Below are positions 25,641-35,300 of a stretch of DNA of 52,084 nucleotides, piece by piece (the stretch's first letter is position 1; each line of letters opens with the position of its first letter). Below the pieces are notes generated by a model that saw only the letters and a program-made list of their open reading frames with translations, searched no databases and had not been told where the DNA came from. This DNA is from CAYJLA01 sp964371305 (GTDB taxonomy: Bacteria > Bacillota_I > Bacilli_A > RFN20 > CAG-826), in contig CAYJLA010000006.1 of assembly GCA_964371305.1 (NCBI GenBank), positions 1 through 52,084 of the forward strand, in the 5' to 3' direction. The position numbers and the translations under genes are program-made.

Positions 25641-27830
25641 ATGAAGTATAAGTTTATATCAATCGTTTCATTTTGTTTGATGCTTATATCATCAACATTT
25701 ACCGCTAACAATATAGTAGAAACACGTGCTGCAAGTTCTTATAGTGGAGATTTTTATGATTCTATATCAACTAGTGATACCGGAAACACATTATTGAGAA
25801 ATTTACAAAATTTATTACTTGATAATCACTCTCCATATAATACATATGATGACGTTGGTAGAAATCAGTGGCAACAAAATGCTGATAGAGATCCAAATAA
25901 TTCATCTATGATGCAAGACTTTTATACTCAAACTTCTATCTCATATCAATGGAGTAATGGATTTGGATATAATAGAGAGCATGTTTGGCCACAATCGAAA
26001 AGTAATGGATTGTTTGATGGAGTTGATGGAAGCGATAAAGGTGCAGGAAGTGATGTATTACACATTAGACCTACAATACCTGTTACTAACTCAACAAGAG
26101 GCAGTTTAAGATATAGTGATGCTACATATAATAAAGAAGTTACTCAAACGCTTACGGCTTTTTATCATCCTTATGGATTTTTAGGAACTGGTGGTTTCGA
26201 ACCACTTGATAAAGTAAAAGGAGATGTCGCAAGAATTGTTTTATATGTATACACTCATTATTCAACAAGAGTAGGTGGACAATCATCTACTTATAAAGGA
26301 GACTTAGATCTTACTGATGTAATTGATGCAAGTAGTGAATTCGAAGCGTTTTCTTTACTTAATAGATGGCATCATTTAGATCCAGTTTCAACGATAGAAG
26401 TTAATCGTAACAACTATGCTGAAGGAAAAATAGGTGTTAGAAATCCTTTTGTAGACATGCCTGAATATGTAGATAAAATCATATCTGCTTCTTCAAGAAG
26501 TATAATTATTCCTTCAACAGCAACTATGTTTGTGGGTGATACATTTGATTTAGAACCAAAATATATCGGACTAGGACAACTTTATAGTGATTATTATTTA
26601 GAGTGGACTTCTACAGACTGGGATAAAGTTCAAGTTAATTATGATGGTACTATAACAGCTAATGGTAAGGGTAATGTCACCATTGGTGTTGTCGCAAAAG
26701 ATATAAACACAAATGCTATATTGGCTAGCGCTAGTTGTAATGTTGTTGTTATTCATCCTGATGAAGTAAGTCATATTATTGCTTCACCGGAGTCAACTTC
26801 ACTTAAAGTTGATGAAACTCAACAAATATCTTTAACTATTTTACCAGATACAGCTCCAAAAACTGTTACATATGAAAGCAATGATGAACTTGTAGCAACT
26901 GTTTCTAGCACAGGTTTAATTACCGGCACCGGAAAAGGTACAACTAGTATTAAGATTACATCGACTCAAGATACTACAATATTTGATACTATTAGTGTAT
27001 CAGTAAGAGAAACGATTGAACAAACTGGAACGCCAACATTTAAAAAAATTAATAATATTTCTCAACTTGAATCAGGACATCAGTACTTAATAGGTTCTTA
27101 TTACGCTAGCACTGATAAGTTATTTGTTTTAGGTAATATTAAACCATATGATGCTGCTACATCCTTAATCGGTAATGAATATAAAGTAAGTGATGACAAA
27201 GAATTTGAACTGACTGGTGATTATTCTGATTCTTTATATACAATTAGTTCTAGTGGATCCAAATATACAATAACATCACCTGAAGATAAGTTTTTAGCAA
27301 CTGAGGGCGAGAAAAAACTAAGTTTACAAACTAGTTCATTCGAATGGAACATTGAGTTTAATTCTACTATGTGGGCAGAACTTTATATAACTGAAAACAC
27401 ATACATTCAATACAATGCACAGGCAGGAATGTTTTCTACATACAGTTCTAATCAAGGTAAAGTTCAATTATATAAAGCGGAATATCCTACTCCTGCAACG
27501 CTTGATGAGGTAGTAACTTATATTCTTGCAGAAAATAATACAAATCAATGTTATACAAGGTTTTATGTTGCTAGAGATATGATTTTAACTTTAAGTAGCA
27601 GCGATCTTAATGAGTTTAAAATGTCTTTTGTAGATACTAACGTTTTAGCAAGAGATCGTTATTTGGCGTGGGCTACATCACTTGATGAAAATCCTTATTC
27701 TAATTCAACATCTCTTTATCTTGAAGCAGTAAAACAAACAGATGTTGTTTTAATTAGTACCATTTTGATTAGTGTTATATTTCTTAGTGGTGTAGTTATA
27801 GTTATTAAAAAGAAAAAAATAGCAAGATGA
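25641..27830 (+). CDS. Membrane-anchored secreted endonuclease I, copy 3
   Basis: 729-residue surface nuclease cotranscribed with copy 2. ATG 25641 is the start because GAGGAG (25627-25632) precedes it and a signal peptide follows (ending near residue 30, VETRA); an in-frame ATG at 25611 would overlap the previous gene. The endonuclease I domain (about 36-280) has NREHVWPQS at 111, SDVLHIRPT, VKGDVARIVLYVYTHYS, WHHLDP and RNPFVDMPEYV, a complete active site. Two Big_2 Ig domains (about 286-370 and 376-455), a beta domain (462-615), the shared C-terminal module (from about 621; NQC, TRF, RYLAWATSL), a membrane helix and KKKKIAR follow. The stop is TGA. Confidence 0.88.
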   Translation: MKYKFISIVSFCLMLISSTFTANNIVETRAASSYSGDFYDSISTSDTGNTLLRNLQNLLLDNHSPYNTYDDVGRNQWQQNADRDPNNSSMMQDFYTQTSISYQWSNGFGYNREHVWPQSKSNGLFDGVDGSDKGAGSDVLHIRPTIPVTNSTRGSLRYSDATYNKEVTQTLTAFYHPYGFLGTGGFEPLDKVKGDVARIVLYVYTHYSTRVGGQSSTYKGDLDLTDVIDASSEFEAFSLLNRWHHLDPVSTIEVNRNNYAEGKIGVRNPFVDMPEYVDKIISASSRSIIIPSTATMFVGDTFDLEPKYIGLGQLYSDYYLEWTSTDWDKVQVNYDGTITANGKGNVTIGVVAKDINTNAILASASCNVVVIHPDEVSHIIASPESTSLKVDETQQISLTILPDTAPKTVTYESNDELVATVSSTGLITGTGKGTTSIKITSTQDTTIFDTISVSVRETIEQTGTPTFKKINNISQLESGHQYLIGSYYASTDKLFVLGNIKPYDAATSLIGNEYKVSDDKEFELTGDYSDSLYTISSSGSKYTITSPEDKFLATEGEKKLSLQTSSFEWNIEFNSTMWAELYITENTYIQYNAQAGMFSTYSSNQGKVQLYKAEYPTPATLDEVVTYILAENNTNQCYTRFYVARDMILTLSSSDLNEFKMSFVDTNVLARDRYLAWATSLDENPYSNSTSLYLEAVKQTDVVLISTILISVIFLSGVVIVIKKKKIAR

Positions 27831-27850
27831 TAAATGACGATTAGGAGTAT

Positions 27851-27879
27851 TTGTTTTTTCGCTTATAAATTGGTATAAT
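27851..27879 (+). promoter_or_regulatory. Promoter of the fourth nuclease gene
   Basis: -35 TTGTTT (27851-27856), 17-base spacer, extended -10 TGG-TATAAT (27871-27879). It is followed by GAGGA and the ATG at 27897. Confidence 0.75.
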
Positions 27880-27896
27880 TTTCTTTGAGGACAATT

Positions 27897-30649
27897 ATGA
27901 AATATTTAAAATACTTTTTTATGGCAATGGCGCTAAGCATTGTTACTATTGGTCATAATCTTAATACTAATGATGTATTAGAAACTAAGGCCACAACTGA
28001 TTACTATAGTTCTATTTCAGATGCTTTATCTGGAGAACTATTATTAGCCAGTCTACTAAAACACATTCATACAATACATATGGCGATGTTGGTAGTGGAC
28101 AAATGCAAAGTGAAGCAGATAAAGATTTTGCTACTGCAGGTAATATTATTGATTTTTATACACAGCAATCTCTTGCTGGTAACTGGGATAGCGGAGCAAC
28201 TTATAACAGAGAACACGTATGGCCAAAGTCTTTAAGTAATGGTTTATATACTGATATAGGTAATAGTGATAGAGGTGCAGGAAGTGATGTTTTACATATT
28301 CGTCCATCCATACCTAATATTAACTCATCTCGTAGTAATATTCCTTATGGTGACTTGAACTCCGATAGTTCATTTTTGAAACAATATAACGGAGTTGATT
28401 ATGCATATTCAAGTGGCAGTACTTTTGAACCACTTGATAATGTAAAGGGAGACACTGCAAGAATCATCCTTTATATTTATACACATTATTCAAGTGAAAT
28501 TGGCACTTTAACTAACTCTTATACTGGTGTATTACCAATTACTAACATAATTAATGTTAATAGCGATGCTGAAGCTTTTGCAATGTTACTTGAATGGCAT
28601 ACACTTGATCCTGTAGATGCTTTAGAGTTATATCGTAATGAGTATGCTGAAACTACAACTGGTTCAAGAAATCCATACGTAGATAATCAAAGTTATGCAA
28701 ATATGATTTGGGGAGATGGGACAGCAAATACAGACCCTGCTTTAGTTGTATCTCCAACAGCTGCAAAGCTAGATTTAAACGAGACAGTACAAATAAGAGC
28801 TACTCCATTAAATATTGAAAATAGCACTATAACATATCATAGTGATGATGATTCAATTGCTTCAGTTTCTTCTACTGGACTTGTTACAGGTTTGACTGAA
28901 GGAACAACAAACATTAATGTTACATGTGTGCATGACAGCGGAACTCTTAGTCAAGTAGTTACTATTACTGTTGAAGAATACATACAAACAAGCTATGAGT
29001 TTAAACAAATTAAAAGTGTTGATAATTTAGTTGATGGTGGTACTTATGCATTTGGTAACTACTATAATAGTAAGTTATATCTTTTCGACTTTGCTAATTT
29101 AACAGATGAAGCACCTGCGGTTTTCTATAGTGTTCCAAGTCAGGATGGTTTTGCACTAGATCTTGAAAATGAGAATGTATTGTCTAACTTTGTTAAAGGA
29201 ACAACAGGTTGGTATATACCTATGAAAGATGGATTACATTATTTAAGTGATTCAACAGGGTTTTCAAGTCCTCAATTTTCAACCACACCTTATGAGGCTA
29301 CAATTGAATTTTATAATAGTAACTCGCTTAATCTATATATTTCGGATTATAGAATGACATATGATAACGTTCATTTTACTACTGATAGCAACGTAAAATA
29401 CAATATATATCTTTATGAAGTCACTAAACCAGGCAATGCTAAAGTTTTAGAGTCAATTTCTTATAGTGGAACTCCTGAACAACAAGTAGAAGATAGATTG
29501 TTTAATCCTGATGGTTTAACATTCAATGCACACTATCAAGATATTGCTGAACCTGAAGTTATTAGCGCATCAACAATAACATTTAATCCTAGTGTAATGT
29601 TATTAACTACAACTAGCGTTACAGCATATTACAGTGGTAAGTCTGTTGAAATTACAGGGCTTTCAATTCTTGCTAAAGAAGATGATCATGTGGTCGGAAT
29701 TCAATATAGCGGTAGCCCAGTTGAACAAATGGAACTTAAAACTTTTAATCCTGAAGGGTTATTGTTTTCTAAAGTTCATTCAAGTGGTAACACAACACCA
29801 TTTACAATAGAAGAAACCGCAACTATAACATATAATCCATCAGTCATTTCTTTATCAACTACTGAAGTTGTAGCTACTTTTGAATCATTTAATACAACAA
29901 TAACAGGTTTATCGGTCACTGACTTTAAATTACTTACTTCGGGTAGAGCATATTTCATTACTTCAGGAAATTATTTCTTAACACTAAGAGGTGATGTTCC
30001 TGCTATGAGACCATTTAGTAGTGTTGAAGAGATACCTGCCTCCGCTTTATTTACTTTCAATGGTGTTGATAATCAAGGAGAACTTACTAATCATACTAGA
30101 AATAATCTCATGTCTCCTCAAGAATTTGGGTGGGCTCAATTTAAAATAGACGTTGTTTCTGCTGTCGATGGAACTGCATATATCAGCGACCTTTGGAATC
30201 CATCAATTATATTATCTTTCGACTCCGTTAATAAAGTCTTAGTATCACAAGATACAAAATTAAATCCATTTAAATTTATTGAATCAAGTAAATCACCTAC
30301 CAATGTAGAAGATGAATTTAGACAATATATGTTGGAAGAAAATAATGAAAATCAATGTTTAACAAGATTTGATGGTGCAAAAGAAAGGTGGTTAATGCTT
30401 AATGATGTAGAAAAGAGTAAGTTTACTGGCGGGCATACTATAGACAATATAATGGCATATGAAAGATATTTATCTTGGGCTAATCATTTAGGTGAAGACC
30501 CAGACAATGAATTTGTATCGTTAAATCCAACTACTGATGTTAATTCTGCAAGTTCTATTGGATTAATCATTACAATTTCAATTATCTCAATTTCATCAAT
30601 TGTTGGATATGTATATATTTGTAAGAGAAAAAAAGAAACTGTCAGCTAA
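27897..30649 (+). pseudogene. Membrane-anchored endonuclease I, copy 4, frameshifted near the N-terminus
   Basis: ATG 27897 with GAGGA opens a frame giving a signal peptide (ending VLETKA) and TDYYSSISDALSGELLLASL; the homology then continues in another frame as TKTHSYNTYGDVGSGQM from about 28055, and stays open to 30649. Compared with copies 1 and 3, about five codons are also missing at the junction (28045-28060), so the lesion is a small out-of-frame deletion or an assembly error. The rest is intact: NREHVWPKS, SDVLHIRPS, VKGDTARIILYIYTHYS, WHTLDP, RNPYVD, one Big_2 and two Big_3 Ig domains with a beta domain between them, the C-terminal module (NQC, TRF, RYLSWANHL), a membrane helix and KRKKETVS. 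An internal start at ATG 28103 would lack a signal peptide and the first part of the nuclease. Confidence 0.8.
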
Positions 30650-30702
30650 TAAAACCTGAATAATTATAAATAAATACACTCATTTTTATTATTTATTAGT
30701 GC

Positions 30703-30708
30703 TATAAT
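30703..30708 (+). promoter_or_regulatory. -10 box of a probable leaderless gene
   Basis: TGC-TATAAT extended -10 ends six bases before ATG 30715, and there is no Shine-Dalgarno. Transcription would begin at or next to the start codon. Confidence 0.65.
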
Positions 30709-30714
30709 ATATGT

Positions 30715-31119
30715 ATGAAACAACCTACATTAATTTTCGTCAAGAAAGTTGTAAGTGCTATTAAGTCAAAAAAGAAGAAGTATATTACATGCGAGATGAT
30801 TTCGAAAGACTTAGGGATTTATCCTGAAGTAATTGCTGATAATTTATCTTTTTTTGACGCAATGGTAAGTTTAGATTATGAATATGATATAAGAACATTA
30901 TTATCTGATCTTGAACAATATATTAATTCTTATCATGCAAATAAGTCTACAAAAAAGAATGCTACAAGAACGACTAAGCTAGATGATGATGTAACTATTG
31001 GTTCTTTTATTTATGATAAATTTACATTACCAGGCGGTATTATTGATAGTTCAGTAAAATTAACTACTGCCGAATTAAAGCAACTGAAGACTCTAATTTT
31101 AAAAGAACTTAAAAAATGA
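30715..31119 (+). CDS. Small protein with Rex-N-like winged helix
   Basis: 134-residue protein. Residues about 8-70 resemble the N-terminal DNA-binding domain of the redox repressor Rex (YITCEMISKDLGIYPEVIADN, then LSFFDAM and DYEYDIRTLLSDLEQYI), but the NADH-binding Rossmann half is absent. The C-terminal 60 residues are unassigned. It is preceded by an extended -10 and appears leaderless. It lies just upstream of the structured RNA and the second Abi_2 gene and could regulate them or be an unrelated orphan; the sequence does not decide. Confidence 0.6.
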   Translation: MKQPTLIFVKKVVSAIKSKKKKYITCEMISKDLGIYPEVIADNLSFFDAMVSLDYEYDIRTLLSDLEQYINSYHANKSTKKNATRTTKLDDDVTIGSFIYDKFTLPGGIIDSSVKLTTAELKQLKTLILKELKK

Positions 31120-31156
31120 CTTTAAGTCAATTGATAAATAATATGTCTTGCGTTAA

Positions 31157-31183
31157 TTGACTACTATGATAAAATTATATTAT
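31157..31183 (+). promoter_or_regulatory. Candidate promoter of the structured RNA before the second Abi_2 gene
   Basis: -35 TTGACT (31157-31162) and -10 TATTAT (31178-31183) with a short 15-base spacer. Transcription would start near 31189, just at the 5' arm of the predicted pseudoknot. Confidence 0.5.
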
Positions 31184-31186
31184 CCG

Positions 31187-31259
31187 TAGGGAGGCCATTG
31201 TGCCCGAAAGCAAGTATCCCATTTGCGGGATTAAGAATGGTCTCACCATTCTTTTTTTA
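31187..31259 (+). ncRNA. Compact structured RNA with pseudoknot and terminator, upstream of the Abi_2 gene
   Basis: About 70 bases, markedly GC-richer than its surroundings. Stem CCC/GGG (31203-31205 with 31227-31229) continues after a GAAA bulge as GCAA/TTGC (31210-31213 with 31223-31226); its loop contains TCCC (31217-31220), which can pair with GGGA at 31189-31192 to form an H-type pseudoknot. A perfect nine-base-pair terminator AAGAATGGT/ACCATTCTT (31233-31241 with 31245-31253) and seven T follow, ending 12 bases before the Abi_2 start and just before its ribosome site. This matches the reported association of abiF-type RNAs with Abi_2 genes: a short terminated RNA that likely restrains the toxin, with read-through giving the toxin mRNA. 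Confidence 0.7.
31233..31259 (+). terminator. Terminator or attenuator before the second Abi_2 gene
   Basis: Nine-base-pair perfect stem with a three-base loop and T7. The AAGGAG site of the downstream gene (31260-31265) follows immediately, so toxin expression from the upstream promoter would require read-through. Confidence 0.9.
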
Positions 31260-31270
31260 TAAGGAGTTTT

Positions 31271-32212
31271 ATGAGGGATAAAATAAAGTCATCAGAGAAG
31301 CAACAGGTTGAAAATATGAAAAAATACATTGTTTTTTCTAACAAAAAAAGAGTAACAACAATGCTAAGATATATGGGTTACTATCGATTAAGTCGCTATG
31401 GAGAATTTTTAGTTGGGACAAAAAATTCCAAATGTCACGTCAACATATTAGATAAGCTATACTTACTTGATAGAAATCTTAGAGCAATATTGTTTGAATA
31501 TTGCAAGATTGTTGAAATTCAACTAAAAAAACATATTGTCGAAGTTATGATGGCTTCATGCAATGATCCGTTATTTTATCTAGATTTGTCATGTTATACG
31601 ACTTCAAGAGGTTTAAGTGATAAAAACGAAAGAAGTAAAGCTCAAAAAGTATTTAAAACTTTTTCAAAAAAGATTGTAGACTTAGAGAAGAAACTTCGTT
31701 CAAATACTACTAAATATCCAGAGTTTAAAGAATATAGAAATAAGAAAAAATACGCAAAAGGAAGCGTTCCATGTTGGGCTGCTTTTACACAATTTGATTT
31801 AGGTACAATTAACTATATTTACTTCTATTTAAATGGTAAGTATAGAAAATGGATTATTCAAAACGGATATAAGAAAAGAAAAGTTAATAAAGCAACTACA
31901 AAAGAGTTTGATACATGGATCGATTCTATAAGAAATTTACGAAACTCTTGCGTTCATTACAATCGCTTGATTGGAACTTTGTCTACAGTCGTTTTATGCG
32001 AGTCAAAAACAAATGATAAATTAGAAAAAAATAATGATTTATTTTCAAGACTATATGCGTTAAAAAAACTGCTAGATGAAGCTAATTATAAGCAGATGTT
32101 TCAACAGTTAAAAATGGCGATAGTGAAATCCAATATTGATGTTGTTGAATTAAAAATTCTTCCTGAAGAATGGGAAAAGAAACTTGAAGATATTGCTTCA
32201 TTTGCTGATTAA
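31271..32212 (+). CDS. Abi_2/AbiD-AbiF-type HEPN protein 2
   Basis: 313-residue probable RNA-targeting toxin of the Abi_2 family. Visible family features are an N-terminal helical part (MLRYMGYYRLSRYGEFL), the LYLLDRNLRAILFEYCKIVEIQLKKHI stretch corresponding to the segment lost in the gap of copy 1, VPCWAAFTQFDLGTINYIYFYL, and the HEPN catalytic motif RNSCVHYNRL (R224, H229). AAGGAG precedes ATG 31271. It is related only distantly to copy 1. The terminated RNA directly upstream is the likely antitoxin or attenuator. Abi_2 proteins act in abortive phage infection, and AbiF-like HEPN proteins have been proposed as relatives of Cas13 ancestors. Confidence 0.88.
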   Translation: MRDKIKSSEKQQVENMKKYIVFSNKKRVTTMLRYMGYYRLSRYGEFLVGTKNSKCHVNILDKLYLLDRNLRAILFEYCKIVEIQLKKHIVEVMMASCNDPLFYLDLSCYTTSRGLSDKNERSKAQKVFKTFSKKIVDLEKKLRSNTTKYPEFKEYRNKKKYAKGSVPCWAAFTQFDLGTINYIYFYLNGKYRKWIIQNGYKKRKVNKATTKEFDTWIDSIRNLRNSCVHYNRLIGTLSTVVLCESKTNDKLEKNNDLFSRLYALKKLLDEANYKQMFQQLKMAIVKSNIDVVELKILPEEWEKKLEDIASFAD

Positions 32213-32321
32213 ACAAAAATTTTGATAATATAGTTAAACTAAATTATGTCAAAAACCCATTACTAGTTAATAAAGTTATTTTATGCTAACTAGGTATATT
32301 ATTTTTTACTTATTATTTATA

Positions 32322-32350
32322 TTTACAATATAAAGAAATGTGAGTATAAT
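32322..32350 (+). promoter_or_regulatory. Promoter of nifJ
   Basis: -35 TTTACA (32322-32327), 17-base spacer, -10 TATAAT (32345-32350), then GGGAG before ATG 32371. The stretch 32213-32321 holds only an interrupted inverted repeat (CTAGTTA at 32263, TAACTAG at 32287) that might end the Abi_2 transcript. Confidence 0.8.
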
Positions 32351-32370
32351 TTTTATGGGAGTTTTAACTT

Positions 32371-35300
32371 ATGAACAATATTAAAAAAACAATTATGACC
32401 ATTGATGGTAACGCAGCAGCGGGGTTAGGCAGTTATTATTATACTGAAGTTGCTGGCATTTATCCTATTACCCCATCATCTCCTATGGCTGAACTAGTTG
32501 ACTTATATTCAAGCCAAGGAAAAATTAACTTCTTTAACTCAACTGTTAAAGTAGTTGAATTACAAAGTGAAGGTGGAGCTTCAGGTAGCGTCCACGGTGC
32601 ACTTCAAGGTGGAGCGTATTCAACAACATATACTGCATCACAAGGTTTACTTTTAATGATTCCAAACATTTACAAATGGTGTGGTGAGTTATTACCGGCA
32701 GTAGTTCATGTATCTGCTAGATCACTTGCAACTCGCTCACTTTCAATTTTTGGTGATCACCAAGATATTTATGCAATTAGACAAACAGGTATTGCTTTAA
32801 TTGCATCACACTCAGTTCAAGAAGCTGCTGATCTTGCAAACGTTGCACATTTAGTTGCAATGGATGCAATTTATCCAGTATGTCACTTCTTTGACGGATT
32901 CAGAACATCACACGAACTTCAATCTGTTGAAGTTGTTGATGAAAACGAATGGAAAAAATTATTACCACATGAAAGGATTGAAGAATTTAGAGCAAGAGCT
33001 TTAAATCCACACACACACGCTGTTACTCGTGGCGGTGCTGAAAACGATGATATTTATTTCCAAGGTAGAGAAGCTCAAAACGTTTACTACAATAGAGTAA
33101 TTGATAGCGCAGTCAAATACTTTGATGAAGCTACTAGAATTACTGGTAGAGAATATGCTCCATTTACATACTATGGTGCAAAAAATGCTGATAGAGTAAT
33201 TATAGCTATGGGTAGCGTTACTGAATGTATCAAAGAAACTATTGATGCTTTAGATGGTGAAAAAGTTGGTTTAGTAAAAGTACATCTTTATAGACCATTC
33301 TCAGTTGCTCACTTAGTTAAAGTATTACCAGATACAGTTAAAAAGATTGCTGTATTAGATAGAACTAAAGAATTAGGTTCAACAGGTGAACCTTTATATG
33401 TTGATGTTGTTACTGCTTTATCACAAGCTGGAAGAAATGATATCGAAGTTTATGGTGGACGTTATGGATTATCATCTAAAGATACTCAACCAACTCACAT
33501 TAAAGGTGTATATGACTTCTTAAATAACAAACCTTGGAATTCATTCACTGTTGGTATTAATGATGATTTAACTAACCTTTCTATCCCAATGGGAGAAGAA
33601 TTCCATATTAACGCTGATTACACTTCATGTTTATTTTATGGATTAGGTAGTGATGGAACTGTTTCTGCAAATAAATCTTCAACAAAAATTATTTCTGATG
33701 CAACAAATTCTTATACACAAGCTTACTTCCAATACGACTCACGTAAAGCGGGTGGCGTTACTCGTTCTCACTTAAGATTCGGTAAATCTCCTATTAGATC
33801 AACTTACTATGTAAAACATGCTGATTTCATTTCATGCTCAATGGATAGTTATATATTTAAATTTGATATGATTAAAAATCTTAAAAAAGGCGGTACATTC
33901 CTTCTTAATACAGATATGGATAATGATGCACTTATTGCATCTATGCCAAATAGAATGAAATATCTTCTTGCTAAAAAAGAAGCTAAAATGTATGTTATTG
34001 ATGCTAACAAACTTGCTAAAGAGGTCGGAATGGGTCGTAGAACAAATACTATTTTACAAGCTTCATTCTTTTATTTAAATCAAGGTATCCTTCCATATGA
34101 AGAAGCAGTTAAGTATATGAAAAAATATGCTGAAAAAGCTTATTCACGTAAGGGTATGGAAATTGTTCAAAAGAACTGGGACGCAATTGATGCAGGGCAT
34201 AAAGGTCTTCACGAAGTTAAAGTTGATTCAGCATGGTTAGAATTAAATCCTCAAAGAGTATTAATGAAAACTGGTGATGAATATTTCGATACATATGTTA
34301 ACGTAATTGGTTCGCTTGATGGAGATGATATTCCTACAAGTAAATTTACTGATTTTGAATTATTAGATGGTTCAATGGTTAATGATGTAACATTTAAAGA
34401 ACAAAGACAAATTGCTGATATCGTGCCTGTATGGCATAAACAAGATTGTATTCAATGTAATCAATGTTCGTTTGTATGTCCACATGCAACCATTAGATCA
34501 ATATTAATGACACAAGAAGAATTAGATGCAGCTGTTGCAAATGGCGCTATTAATGCTGATGATGTAATCGTAGCAAATGGCGGACCTGCTGTTGCTGGTA
34601 TGAAGTTTAGAGTTACTATTTCTTCTAAAAACTGTGTTGGTTGCGGACTTTGCGTAGTTGAATGTTTAGGTAATAAAATGCCTGGTAAAAAAGCTCTTGA
34701 AATGGTTGATGTTAAAACTCAACTTGATGAAGAAAAAGCAGCACAATATTTATATAGACACGTTGATTATAAAGCAAATGTACTTCCTACAAATACTGTT
34801 AAAGGTATTGGTTACTTACGTCCTTACATGGAAGTCAGTGGCGCATGTGCTGGTTGTGGAGAAACTCCATATTATAGATTATTAACACAATTATTTGGTC
34901 AAGATATGTTAGTTGCAAATGCAACTGGTTGTAGTTCTATTTACTCAGGGTCAACACCACTTACACCGTTTACAAACGATAAAAATGGACGTGGCGTTGC
35001 ATGGGCTAACTCATTATTTGAAGATAATGCTGAGTTTGGATATGGTATGAGAGTTGCAGTTGATTATAAACTTAAAACAATTAGCGAAATCTTAACTGCT
35101 GCACTTGATAGAAATATTGAAACTTCATTAAAAGAAGTAATTACTAAATACTTAGAAAACATCAAAAATAGAGATGTAGTAAGAACTTTAGTTGATGATT
35201 TAGTTAAACTTGTAAAAGAAAGTAAAGATGCTGAAATTAAAGAAGTCTTAAAATATGAAAGAGATTTAGTAGATAAATCTGTTTGGGTTATCGGTGGAGA

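Noticed and set aside
27897..28110. Programmed ribosomal frameshift in the fourth nuclease gene
   Set aside because: No slippery heptamer or stimulatory structure is seen, and codons are missing compared with paralogues, so a deletion or assembly error fits better.
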